DNA of 64,000 bases from Clostridiales bacterium (GCA_021202925.1 JAJQCD010000010.1:126427-190426); one strand, 5' to 3'; positions 9,133-17,045 are shown, counted from the first letter of the stretch. Notes: a model not told the origin generated them from the letters alone. Numbers and translations: made by a program.

Positions 9133-10119
9133 ATGAGTCAGAGAGAACAGTTGCAGGGGATTGTATCAGAGATTTTGGCGATGCGCAGAGAAAAGGGCGG
9201 CGTAAAGCAGATTTATTTCGTCGGCTGCGGTGGTTCATTGGGGGCGTTATACCCTGCCGCAAATTTTATGCAGCGTGAATCGATGACGATCAAAAGCGGC
9301 TGGATCAACAGCAATGAGTTTGTCCACAGTACGCCGAAGGACTTTGGAGAGAACTCTCTTCTGGTGGTTGCCTGTCACAGAGGCAATACCCCGGAGACGA
9401 TTGCGGCGACGAAGCTGGGACGAGAGAAGGGAGCAGCCGTGATTGTCCTGACCTGGCTTGAGGAGTCAGAGATCCTTTCTTATACGGAGTACCCGGTCTT
9501 TTATACCTTTGGCGCCAACAAGGATATCGCCGGGGAGAAGACCATGTGTGCCCTGTATATCGCGGTGGAATTGCTGAAGCAGACGGAAGGCTATGAGCAT
9601 TATGACCGTTTTATGGAGGGAGCGGATCGTATTGACGGTATTGTAAAGAGAGCCTGTGCGCATGTGGAGAAGAGGGCGCATGCCTTTGCAAAGGAGTACA
9701 GGGATGATAAGCTGATTTACACCATGGGTTCCGGCGCAGGCTATGCTTCAGCCTATATGGAGTGCATCTGCATCTTTATGGAAATGCAGTGGATTCATTC
9801 GTCCTGCATCCATACAGGAGAATATTTCCATGGGCCGTTTGAGGTAACGGACGCCGAGACGCCGTTCCTGATTCAGATCTCGGAGGGGACGACCCGGGCG
9901 CTGGATGAACGTGCGCTGAAGTTCTTAAAGACTTATGCGAAGCGGATTGAGGTTCTTGACGCGAAGGAACTGGGACTGTCTACGATTGACAGCAGTGTGG
10001 TTGATTATTTCAATCATTCCCTGTTTAATAATGTATATCCGGTTTATAACGAAGCCCTGGCCGCGGAGCGTCAGCACCCGCTGAGTACCCGTCGGTATAT
10101 GTGGAGAGTAGAATATTGA
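9133..10119 (+). CDS. SIS-domain sugar-phosphate deglycase, FrlB-like
   Basis: 328 residues with two SIS domains. The first begins at VKQIYFVGCGGSLGALYPAA (24-43). The second contains LIYTMGSGAGYASA and HTGEYFHGPFEV, in which Glu230 and His233 correspond in position to the ESGEFRHGP motif of E. coli FrlB, a fructoselysine-6-phosphate deglycase. The C-terminal RRYMWRVEY also parallels FrlB's ending. The likely reaction is cleavage of a phosphorylated Amadori product to glucose 6-phosphate and an amine or amino acid. ATG 9133 is chosen over an upstream in-frame ATG because AGGGAGG lies just before it. The PfkB kinase follows 16 bp downstream. Confidence 0.85.
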   Translation: MSQREQLQGIVSEILAMRREKGGVKQIYFVGCGGSLGALYPAANFMQRESMTIKSGWINSNEFVHSTPKDFGENSLLVVACHRGNTPETIAATKLGREKGAAVIVLTWLEESEILSYTEYPVFYTFGANKDIAGEKTMCALYIAVELLKQTEGYEHYDRFMEGADRIDGIVKRACAHVEKRAHAFAKEYRDDKLIYTMGSGAGYASAYMECICIFMEMQWIHSSCIHTGEYFHGPFEVTDAETPFLIQISEGTTRALDERALKFLKTYAKRIEVLDAKELGLSTIDSSVVDYFNHSLFNNVYPVYNEALAAERQHPLSTRRYMWRVEY

Positions 10120-10135
10120 CAGGAGAGGTGCAACG

Positions 10136-11008
10136 ATGAGAGAAGCCAGAATCATTGCCATCGGCGATAATGTAGTGGACAAGTATCTTTCGCGGGGGAA
10201 GATGTATCCCGGCGGTCAATGTGTGAATACCAGCGTATATGCGAAGATGAACGGAGCGAGGACGGCCTATCTCGGGAAATTCGGAGACGACGCGGCTGCC
10301 AGGCACAACTGCCAGGTTCTGGCCGAACTCGGCGTTGATTTCAGTCATTCCAGACAGTTTCATGGAGAGAACGGCGCCGCGCGGGTGACGCTGCGCGGTT
10401 CGGACCGGGTATTCCTCGGCTCGAACAAAGGCGGCGTATCGAAGGAGCATCCCTACGATTTTACCGGGGAAGACCTGGATTACATTCGTGGGTTCGATCT
10501 GATTTATACGAATACCAACAGCTACATTCTCGATGACCTGCCTTTGCTTTATGAGACTGGCGTTCCCATTGCTTTTGATTTTTCCGCGAAGTGGGACGAT
10601 GCGATGCTGGAGCAAATCTGTCCTTATGTGACGGTTGCTCTTCTTTCCTGTTCGCATATGACGCAGGAGGAACGCGAGAACGAGATGAAGAAAGCCGCTC
10701 AGTATGGGGTGAAGATTGTTGTTGGCACGGTGGGAGAGAACGGTTCCTATGTGTTGTCGGGAGGAGAGTTTCTTTACGAGAATGTCTGCTGGACGGATGA
10801 CGCATTTGACACGATGGGAGCAGGAGACGCGTACTTTTCCGCCTTTCTGACGGATCTTCTGAAGGGTGATAAGGGGCTGGATGAGCCGGATCCGGAGGAG
10901 TGGAAGAGACGGCTGCAGAAGGCGATGCGGTGCGGCGCGGAATTTTCGGCAAAGATCTGCTGCGTCGAGGGCGCCTTCGGATACGGGACGGCGATTGTGG
11001 ACGGATGA
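10136..11008 (+). CDS. PfkB-family sugar kinase, FrlD-like
   Basis: 290 residues of the ribokinase fold. The N-terminus IAIGDNVVDKYLSRGKMYPG and the following GGQCVNTSVYAKMNG parallel FrlD (fructoselysine 6-kinase) more closely than ribokinase or fructokinase. AFDFSAKWDD also matches FrlD. The ATP/anion-hole motif DTMGAGDAYFSAF carries the catalytic aspartate. It would phosphorylate the imported ketose-amine at C6 to make the substrate of the adjacent SIS deglycase. The ribosome-binding site is AGGAGAGG. A strong terminator follows. Its own substrate cannot be read from sequence, but the pairing with a FrlB-like enzyme is informative. Confidence 0.87.
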   Translation: MREARIIAIGDNVVDKYLSRGKMYPGGQCVNTSVYAKMNGARTAYLGKFGDDAAARHNCQVLAELGVDFSHSRQFHGENGAARVTLRGSDRVFLGSNKGGVSKEHPYDFTGEDLDYIRGFDLIYTNTNSYILDDLPLLYETGVPIAFDFSAKWDDAMLEQICPYVTVALLSCSHMTQEERENEMKKAAQYGVKIVVGTVGENGSYVLSGGEFLYENVCWTDDAFDTMGAGDAYFSAFLTDLLKGDKGLDEPDPEEWKRRLQKAMRCGAEFSAKICCVEGAFGYGTAIVDG

Positions 11009-11073
11009 GAGGAACGGACACGAGCCGATATGGTTACAGGAAGAAAAAATCGTCCGACTAAATGAGCAAAATA

Positions 11074-11114
11074 AGAGACTTGTATCAGATAATTGTGTAC
11101 AGGTCTCTTTTTTT
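11074..11114 (+). terminator. Intrinsic terminator after the PfkB kinase
   Basis: AGAGACTTGTA (11074-11084) pairs with TACAGGTCTCT (11098-11108) and a run of T follows to 11114. Confidence 0.85.
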
Positions 11115-11138
11115 GAACTGTTTTTTTCTGAAAAAACC

Positions 11139-11178
11139 TTGTTTTATGACAAAAAATATAGTATTATTATGTTATAAG
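11139..11178 (+). promoter_or_regulatory. Promoter of the GntR gene with shared operator motif
   Basis: TTGTTT (11139-11144) and TATTAT (11162-11167) are 17 bp apart. ATGTTATAAG (11169-11178) follows directly and matches the element found in three other promoters of this island. This suggests autoregulation. Confidence 0.6.
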
Positions 11179-11241
11179 ACAATCAGTCAGATCTATTTTG
11201 AATGGTTTGTTTAATAAATGTTGCATGTAGAAAGGCCAAGT

Positions 11242-11958
11242 ATGAAAATGATAAAAAATTCAATGGTTCCTCTGTATCAGCAGCTATCGGATGAGATTCG
11301 CAGACAGATTACTGACGGAAAGCTGCAGACGGGAGACCGGCTCCCGACCGAAGCGGAACTGAGTCAGGAGTTTGCGGTCAGCCGGATTACGGTGCGCAAG
11401 GCGATTGAACTGCTGGTGGATGACGGAATTGTCGTCCGCAGGCAGGGCATTGGCACGTTTGTGGCACAGAAAAAGGTTCACCGGGTCATTCGCAACCAGG
11501 CTGTCAGTTTTACGGATATGAGTCTTCTGAGCGGTCAGGAGCCGTCCGCGGAATTGATCTCGGTTGAGAAGATCATGCCGGACGCTTCTATCGCCAGTCA
11601 TCTGCATATCGGAGAGGAGGAGCAGGTACTGAAACTGGTTCGTCTGCGCAAAAATGATGGCAAGCCGGTGATGATTGAGGAGAATTATTACCCGAAGAAA
11701 ATGTTTTTTCTCTTACAGGAAAACCTGCTTGGTTCGACTTACGAAATTTTTCGTAACAGAGATTACATTCCGACGCATTTTCTGAAAACCGTCGAGATCT
11801 GTTACGCGACAGCGGATGAAGCACGTTATCTGGAAGTGGAGGAAAATAAGGCTCTGATCCTGCAGAAAGATGAAACCTCCGATCAGAACGGGGAGATGAT
11901 TCATTACAGTAAGCTGTTGATTAATCCGAATCGTTACCGGCTTACGATTGTTATTTAA
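11242..11958 (+). CDS. GntR-family transcriptional regulator, HutC subfamily (UTRA domain)
   Basis: The N-terminal winged helix-turn-helix (MVPLYQQLSDEIRRQI, then SRITVRKAIELLVDDGIVVR) is followed by a UTRA ligand-binding domain (about 90-238) with the typical GEEEQVLKLVRLRKNDGKP strand. Such regulators sense a sugar phosphate or phosphorylated intermediate and release DNA; FrlR of the E. coli frl operon is of this type. ATG 11242 has GAAAGG upstream and is preferred to the ATG at 11218. It lies between terminators as a single-gene unit, central to the two catabolic blocks. The repeated ATGTTATA elements are its most likely targets. Confidence 0.92.
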   Translation: MKMIKNSMVPLYQQLSDEIRRQITDGKLQTGDRLPTEAELSQEFAVSRITVRKAIELLVDDGIVVRRQGIGTFVAQKKVHRVIRNQAVSFTDMSLLSGQEPSAELISVEKIMPDASIASHLHIGEEEQVLKLVRLRKNDGKPVMIEENYYPKKMFFLLQENLLGSTYEIFRNRDYIPTHFLKTVEICYATADEARYLEVEENKALILQKDETSDQNGEMIHYSKLLINPNRYRLTIVI

Positions 11959-11962
11959 GCGC

Positions 11963-11990
11963 GGCCATTTCGAAAGAAATGGCCATTTTT
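11963..11990 (+). terminator. Intrinsic terminator of the GntR gene
   Basis: GGCCATTTC (11963-11971), a GAAA loop, and GAAATGGCC (11976-11984) are followed by ATTTTT. Confidence 0.88.
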
Positions 11991-12161
11991 CGCTTTACAA
12001 CAAAAAACACACTTTATAATCAGAGGTTTTTATCAATAATCACAAAAGAAATGAGCCACTTCCTTTTAAAATCTGAACTCTCATATGAAATTTTATCTGC
12101 ACAGAATCCAATCCACTCCCTTCTGTTTATGAAAAAGCACAAAAAAATCCCAAAAAAAGTA

Positions 12162-12210
12162 TTGCAATGATTATGACGATATGATACAATACATGACAAG
12201 ATGTTATATG
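12162..12210 (+). promoter_or_regulatory. Promoter of the second sugar importer with shared operator motif
   Basis: TTGCAA (12162-12167) and TACAAT (12185-12190) are 17 bp apart. ATGTTATATG (12201-12210) lies just after the expected transcription start and is identical to the first repeat unit at 9024. The upstream stretch 11991-12161 is AT-rich and holds nothing else recognisable. Confidence 0.65.
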
Positions 12211-12261
12211 TTGTATTCTTACAACAAAAAACAACGAACAAGAGTCAAGAAAGGAGTAATT

Positions 12262-13635
12262 ATGAAAAAGAATCTGAAAAAGATGCTTTGCCTGGCACTG
12301 GCAGCGATGATGGCGATGGGGGCGACTGCCTGTGGAGGCAGCTCTTCGTCGGACAGTGGGGCGACGACTGCAGCCGCTGCGGCAGAAGCAGCAGATGGAG
12401 GGAGTTCGGACAGCGGTGCGGCGGCAGCGGCTACGGACGGAGACGTCAAGGTGATCAAGCTGTTCCATCGTTTCCCGGATGATCCGGCGAACAGCTTTAT
12501 CGAGGAGAAGATTGCGGAGTATGAGGCGGCGCATCCGGATATCAAATTTGAGGTGACGAGTGCGCAGAATCAGCCTTACAAGGAGAAGATCAAGGTTGTC
12601 GTCGGTTCGGACGAGACACCGGATATCTTCTTCAGCTTTTGCGGCGAGTTTTCTGAGCGTTTCATTCGTGAAGGGCTGCTGCTCGATCTGACTCCGTATC
12701 TGGAGGCAGATTCGGAGTGGAAGGCATCACTGATGGAGACGCAGATGAATGAGTACACGACCTCCGACGGTATGGTATACGGGATTCCGTTCCGTCTGGA
12801 TGCGAAGGAATTCTTCTACAACGTCGATATGTTTAATGAGCTGGGACTTGAGGTTCCGGAGACCTGGGATGAGTTCATTGAGGTGCTGGATGCGATTCAG
12901 GCAGCGGGCATTGTTCCAATCGCAGAGGGCAACCAGGATAAGTGGCCGGCCTGCCATTACATCGGCGCTCTGAACGCGCAGCTGGTTCCGCAGGAGATTC
13001 GGGATGCAGATTACAACGCAGCCACCGGCGAGTTTACCGATCCGGGCTATGTGGAGGCACTTGAGAAATATCAGCAGCTGGTTTCCTATATGAATATGGG
13101 CGTCAACGGGATGACGCATGATATGGCGCGACTGGGCTTTACACAGGGACAGAACGCGATCCTGTATGCAGAGCTGGTTGAAATCACAAATATCAAGGAT
13201 GAGAATCCGGACCTGAACTGGGGCATGTTCTCCTTCCCGGTCATCGAAGGCGCGAAGGGCGATCCGGAGCTGGTATCCGGTGCGCCGGAAGGCTTCGCGA
13301 TTTCTTCGAGCACACAGTATCCGGATGAATGCGTGGAGTTCCTGAAGTGGTTCCTTGGCGCAGAGGTTGGTGCCCAGCAGGCCGATCAGGTGGGCTGGTT
13401 TAACGCTTCACTCGGTGTGGATGAGGGTCTGACCGACGAGTCCCTGATCAGTGCGTATGAAGTAATTGCGAACGCGAAGAAGATGGATATCTGGTTTGAT
13501 AACGCACTGTATTCCACCGTCTGCGATGAATATCTGGCTGAGATTTCCGACGTGACAAATGGCGATATCACTCCGGCTGACGCGATGGTGAAGATTCAGG
13601 CGGTGGCGAAGGAAGCGCAGACGCTGGCGCAGTAA
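12262..13635 (+). CDS. Sugar ABC transporter substrate-binding lipoprotein (MsmE type)
   Basis: 457-residue family 1 binding protein. It starts at ATG 12262 behind AAAGGAG and has a lipoprotein signal (KKNLKKMLCLALAAMMAMG) with Cys in ATAC. A low-complexity Ser/Ala/Gly linker follows, then the fold KVIKLFHRFPDDPANSFI. Family features include PDIFFSFCGEFSERFIREG, VYGIPFRLDAKEFFYNVDMF (the first hinge) and the C-terminal FLKWFLGAEVGAQQADQVGW. It is intact, unlike the first binding protein of the island. It delivers an oligosaccharide or glycosyl compound to the two permeases downstream. Its promoter carries the island's shared operator motif. Confidence 0.93.
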   Translation: MKKNLKKMLCLALAAMMAMGATACGGSSSSDSGATTAAAAAEAADGGSSDSGAAAAATDGDVKVIKLFHRFPDDPANSFIEEKIAEYEAAHPDIKFEVTSAQNQPYKEKIKVVVGSDETPDIFFSFCGEFSERFIREGLLLDLTPYLEADSEWKASLMETQMNEYTTSDGMVYGIPFRLDAKEFFYNVDMFNELGLEVPETWDEFIEVLDAIQAAGIVPIAEGNQDKWPACHYIGALNAQLVPQEIRDADYNAATGEFTDPGYVEALEKYQQLVSYMNMGVNGMTHDMARLGFTQGQNAILYAELVEITNIKDENPDLNWGMFSFPVIEGAKGDPELVSGAPEGFAISSSTQYPDECVEFLKWFLGAEVGAQQADQVGWFNASLGVDEGLTDESLISAYEVIANAKKMDIWFDNALYSTVCDEYLAEISDVTNGDITPADAMVKIQAVAKEAQTLAQ

Positions 13636-13686
13636 CTGCTTCTGTGTCCGGTCCATCGTCCGGGCGTCTGACAGGTAACGAATGAC

Positions 13687-13735
13687 AAAGGCTGCCGAAC
13701 CAGCTGACATGTTTCAGGCTGACGGCAGCTTTTTT
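13687..13735 (+). terminator. Attenuator-like hairpin between binding protein and permeases
   Basis: AAAGGCTGCCG pairs with CGGCAGCTTT (one wobble) and is followed by TTTTTT. Partial termination here would give more binding protein than permease, as is common for this transporter class. Confidence 0.7.
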
Positions 13736-13757
13736 CCAAGAAAAGGATGGTGTGAAG

Positions 13758-14639
13758 ATGAAAAAGAAAACGAAGCTTACACCGTATTTATACATTATTC
13801 CCGGATTGTTGATGGTTCTCGGATTTGTCTATATTCCGATCGCAGTGAATCTGGTCTACAGCTTTTTCCGGCTGTCTTCCTATTCCTCCTCGATGAAATT
13901 TGTCGGTCTGGACAATTTCCGCCGGTTATTTACGAGTGAAACCTTTCCGATTATGATCCGGAATAATGTCTATTATGCTGTGATTTCTCTGATTGTTCAG
14001 GTCGGATTCGGAACGGCGCTGGCGCTTCTGCTGGAAAGCAAGCTGGCCAGTGAACGCTTCCGTTCCATCTGCCGGAATATTTATTTCATTCCCGCCCTGG
14101 TCTCTCTGACCGCGGTCGGTCTGATGTTCAACTTTATTTACAATCCACAGTTCGGTATGCTCAACACGTTCCTGAAAAACATCGGTCTGCCACAGCTGCA
14201 GCAAACCTGGCTCGGCGACAAGAATCTGGCGATTTTCTGTATCATTGCCATGAGCCAGTGGCAGTTTACCGGATACATTACGCTGCTGATGGTGGTGGCC
14301 TTTCAGAATATTTCATCCGATTATGTGGAAGCGGCGATCATCGACGGCGCCGGGCCGGTCAAACGGGCGCTCAGTATTATGCTTCCGCTTGCCAAGGAGC
14401 AGCTTCTGGTCTGTTCCATCATCACGGTCATCGGCGCATTCAAGCTGTTTACGGAAGTGTATTCGACGACGTCGGGTGGTCCCGGCAATTCGTCTCAGGT
14501 TCTGGGTCTGTTCCTGTATCAGAATGCGTTCCTGCATGACGATATGGGCATGGCGGCGGCAACCGGTGTACTGATCTTTGTGATTACCGTGACGGCCTCG
14601 ATCTTCCAGCTGAGGATCAGCCATTCCGGAGAAGTATAA
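13758..14639 (+). CDS. Sugar ABC transporter permease (MsmF type)
   Basis: 293-residue CUT1 permease with about six membrane helices. The EAA loop reads YVEAAIIDGAGPVKRALSIM. The C-terminal half has TEVYSTTSGGPGNSSQVLGL, usual in UgpA/MsmF proteins. AAGGATGG precedes the start; a GTG two codons upstream is a possible alternative. It pairs with the next permease 12 bp downstream. No ATPase gene is present in this cluster either. Confidence 0.93.
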   Translation: MKKKTKLTPYLYIIPGLLMVLGFVYIPIAVNLVYSFFRLSSYSSSMKFVGLDNFRRLFTSETFPIMIRNNVYYAVISLIVQVGFGTALALLLESKLASERFRSICRNIYFIPALVSLTAVGLMFNFIYNPQFGMLNTFLKNIGLPQLQQTWLGDKNLAIFCIIAMSQWQFTGYITLLMVVAFQNISSDYVEAAIIDGAGPVKRALSIMLPLAKEQLLVCSIITVIGAFKLFTEVYSTTSGGPGNSSQVLGLFLYQNAFLHDDMGMAAATGVLIFVITVTASIFQLRISHSGEV

Positions 14640-14651
14640 GGAGGGAATAGC

Positions 14652-15494
14652 ATGTCAGATGATAAATATGTAGTGAAACATATGGTTTTGAAGATTCTGC
14701 TCCACGTATTTCTTCTGATCCTGGTGGCCATTATCCTGCTTCCGGTCTGCTGGCTGATTCTCAATTCACTGAAGACGAATCAGGAGATGTTTCTGAATTC
14801 GCTGGCTTTGCCGAAGGAATGGCGGTTTGTGAACTATGTGACGGCCTGGAGCAAAGGACTGGTCTCGTATTTTAAAAACTCGATCATCATCAGTGCGATT
14901 TCGATCTTTTTCATCCTTGCGCTGAGTTCGCTGATGGCTTATGGACTGACGCGCTTCAACCTGCCGGGAAGCGGCTTCCTCTTTATCCTGGTGCTGGGCG
15001 GCATGGCTCTGTCCGAGCAGGTGGCGCTGGTTCCGCTGTACAAGATTTTGCAGGCACTGAAGCTGTACAACACCAGAGCGGCCCTGGTGCTGCCGTATGT
15101 TGCGTTCCGGATTCCGTTTACGATGTTTCTGATGCGATCGTACTTTATTTCGATTCCGAAGGAGCTGGAGGAGGCGGCGATCGTGGACGGCTGCAACAGC
15201 CTGCAACGGTTTCTGCGGATTATTCTGCCGATCAGTAAGCCAGTTCTGGCTTCCTGTGCGATTGTTAATCTGAACAATGTCTGGAATGAATTCCTGTTTG
15301 CGAATGTCTTCCTGGAGAACCGGAAGCTTATGACGATCCCGATCGGACTGATGACCTTCCAGGGCGATTTAAAGACCGATTACGCGGTGATGCTGGCCGG
15401 TATCCTGATTGCTTCTTTGCCGATGGTGGTTCTGTTCCTGTGCATGTCGAAGCAGTTCGTGCGCGGTCTGACCTCCGGTGCGGTAAAAGGCTGA
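14652..15494 (+). CDS. Sugar ABC transporter permease (MsmG type)
   Basis: 280-residue partner permease with about six helices. The EAA loop is ELEEAAIVDGCNSLQRFLRI, and the C-terminal SKQFVRGLTSGAVKG is the hallmark of this subunit. GGAGGG lies just before the start. It completes the second importer of the island, after which a spore gene on the opposite strand intervenes before the second SIS protein. Confidence 0.93.
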   Translation: MSDDKYVVKHMVLKILLHVFLLILVAIILLPVCWLILNSLKTNQEMFLNSLALPKEWRFVNYVTAWSKGLVSYFKNSIIISAISIFFILALSSLMAYGLTRFNLPGSGFLFILVLGGMALSEQVALVPLYKILQALKLYNTRAALVLPYVAFRIPFTMFLMRSYFISIPKELEEAAIVDGCNSLQRFLRIILPISKPVLASCAIVNLNNVWNEFLFANVFLENRKLMTIPIGLMTFQGDLKTDYAVMLAGILIASLPMVVLFLCMSKQFVRGLTSGAVKG

Positions 15495-15544
15495 GAACGG
15501 GAACGGAGAGTGGGTCGACAGATCGTACAGGATAGAAGAAAGAA

Positions 15545-15576
15545 ACTCTCCCGGGAGAATTATCCCCCGGGAGAGT
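15545..15576 (-). terminator. Terminator of the spore protein gene, possibly bidirectional
   Basis: ACTCTCCCGGG and its complement enclose a short AT loop. On the minus strand the hairpin is followed by TTTCTTTCTTC, fitting the spore gene. On the plus strand it could also stop the importer transcript. Confidence 0.8.
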
Positions 15577-15595
15577 CTCGGTCATTCAGACGGAA

Positions 15596-15802
15596 TTACT
15601 TATTTGACATCTGCTTTTCCTGCTCTTCGATCATTTTTTTGACCATGTGACCGCCGACGGAACCGTTCTGGGCGGAGGTCAGATTGCCGTTGTAGCCGTT
15701 GGACAACGGAACGCCGATTTCGTTTGCGACCTCCATTTTGAACTTATCCAGCGCTTCTCTTGCCTCGGGCACCTCTGCTCTGTTGGAAGAACTATCTGCC
15801 AT
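15596..15802 (-). CDS. Alpha/beta-type small acid-soluble spore protein
   Basis: 68 residues with the conserved SASP core: EAREALDKFKMEVANEIGVP (residues 14-33), the second block GYNGNLTSAQNGSVGGHMVKK and a Glu/Gln/Lys tail. These proteins coat and protect forespore DNA and are degraded by the Gpr protease at germination; the MEVANE segment is at the usual cleavage position. The ribosome-binding site GAAAGGAGG is strong. A sigma-G-type promoter lies about 100 bp upstream. The gene sits divergently inside a catabolic island, an insertion in location rather than function. It shows that the organism sporulates or descends from sporulators. Confidence 0.95.
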   Translation of the reverse strand: MADSSSNRAEVPEAREALDKFKMEVANEIGVPLSNGYNGNLTSAQNGSVGGHMVKKMIEEQEKQMSNK

Positions 15803-15830
15803 GTGATTGGCCTCCTTTCAGTCTCACCTG

Positions 15831-15859
15831 CCGCAACCACAGGTGAGACGCAATGCCCG
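15831..15859 (-). promoter_or_regulatory. Leader hairpin just before the spore protein ribosome-binding site
   Basis: GTCTCACCTG (15831-15840) and CAGGTGAGAC (15850-15859) form a perfect 10-bp stem with a 9-base loop, ending two to three bases before the Shine-Dalgarno. It may stabilise the forespore mRNA or modulate translation. Confidence 0.5.
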
Positions 15860-15897
15860 CCCGGATTTACGGCTGGTTTGTTTTCGTGTTACGCTGT

Positions 15898-15927
15898 TAG
15901 TATGTGACAGACCGGAAAGATTACACT
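15898..15927 (-). promoter_or_regulatory. Sigma-G-type forespore promoter of the spore protein gene
   Basis: On the minus strand the -10 box is CATACTA, the sigma-G/sigma-F consensus. AGTGTA lies 17 bp upstream as a weaker -35. Position and downstream gene both fit late forespore expression. Confidence 0.65.
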
Positions 15928-15958
15928 AGAAGATTCTGTCTCTTTACGCAGAATTTTC

Positions 15959-15987
15959 TTGACGAATGTTATATAATGTATTATAAT
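15959..15987 (+). promoter_or_regulatory. Promoter of the second SIS deglycase-like gene
   Basis: TTGACG (15959-15964) and TATAAT (15982-15987) are 17 bp apart. The spacer and downstream bases consist of the 10-bp repeat array. Confidence 0.8.
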
Positions 15988-16005
15988 GATATCAGATGAT
16001 ATATT
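15966..16005 (+). repeat. Four-step 10-bp operator-like repeat array
   Basis: Consecutive 10-mers ATGTTATATA, ATGTATTATA, ATGATATCAG and ATGATATATT each begin with ATG and are AT-rich. The first matches the repeat at 9034 exactly. The helical phasing suggests several regulator dimers bound on one face of the DNA across the promoter. Confidence 0.55.
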
Positions 16006-16022
16006 AAGAGGAGGAAAGAAAA

Positions 16023-16991
16023 ATGACGATTCAGGAAATTGTTGCAACCATCAAGTCCAAACAGCCGGAGATTCGTTCCGTGTACTTTGTCGGCTGTGGC
16101 GCATCGATGTCAGAGCTGTTTCCGGGGAAATATTTCCTGGAGAATAATGCGAAGCGGCTTCGCGTCAGCCTGTATACGGCGAACAATTTCAACTATTCGA
16201 CTCCGGAGGCAGTGGATGATACCGCGATCGTGATTACCTGCTCTCTGAGTGGCGGCACCCCGGAGACGGTGGCGGCTTCAAAGCTGGCGATGGAGAAGGG
16301 CGCACATGTGATTTCGGTGACCATTGATCCGGAGTCCAATCTGGCGAAGGCTTCCGAGTATCAGCTGATTCACGGCTTCTATGAGAGCTATGGAGCGAAG
16401 ATGGAGAAGCCGGCGAACGTACTTGCTCTGGCCTGTGAGATTCTCAATGAATATGAGGGCTATGCGCATTATGACGACATCCAGGATGGCCTGACGAAGA
16501 TTTATGATCTTATCAATGATTCTGTGAAATATCTGCTGCCGGCCGCGCAGAAGTTCGCGGAGGAGAACTATGACGCGCCACTTCTGTACTGCATGGCTTC
16601 TGGCGCGACACAGTATGTGGCCTATTCCTTCTCCAGTTTTCTGATGATGGAGATGCAGTGGCTTCCGGCGAGCTCCTTCCACACTGGTGAGTTCTTTCAT
16701 GGACCGTTTGAGATGGCCGATGAGAACGCCCATTACCTGCTTCTGATGAATGATGGCCCGACCCGTCCGATGGACGCCAGGGCGCTGACCTTCCTGCAGC
16801 GGATGCACGCAAAGGTGACTGTGGTGGATGCGAAGGATTATGGTCTGAGCTCCTGTATCCGCCAGTCGGTGGTTGAGTACTTCAACCCGCTTCTGATCGG
16901 CGGCATTCTGCGGGTGTACGCGGAGCAGATGGCGATTAAGCGCAATCATCCACTGACCATGAGACGGTATATGTGGAAACTGGAGTACTGA
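16023..16991 (+). CDS. Second SIS-domain deglycase-like protein (FrlB-like paralogue)
   Basis: 322 residues with two SIS domains, starting at RSVYFVGCGASMSELFP (18-34) and containing CSLSGGTPET (73-82). HTGEFFHGPFEM supplies Glu223 and His226, the same positions as the active-site pair of the first paralogue (9133-10119). The C-terminal RRYMWKLEY is nearly the same as that paralogue's ending. The protein probably cleaves a different phosphorylated fructosamine or glycosylamine supplied by the second importer. No kinase lies beside it, so it may share the upstream PfkB enzyme. GAGGAGGAAAG precedes the start. Confidence 0.82.
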   Translation: MTIQEIVATIKSKQPEIRSVYFVGCGASMSELFPGKYFLENNAKRLRVSLYTANNFNYSTPEAVDDTAIVITCSLSGGTPETVAASKLAMEKGAHVISVTIDPESNLAKASEYQLIHGFYESYGAKMEKPANVLALACEILNEYEGYAHYDDIQDGLTKIYDLINDSVKYLLPAAQKFAEENYDAPLLYCMASGATQYVAYSFSSFLMMEMQWLPASSFHTGEFFHGPFEMADENAHYLLLMNDGPTRPMDARALTFLQRMHAKVTVVDAKDYGLSSCIRQSVVEYFNPLLIGGILRVYAEQMAIKRNHPLTMRRYMWKLEY

Positions 16992-17045
16992 TATCAGAAC
17001 AGAAGAGGAAGAACACGCGCTTTGGGCGTGGACGGGAAAGAGAAT

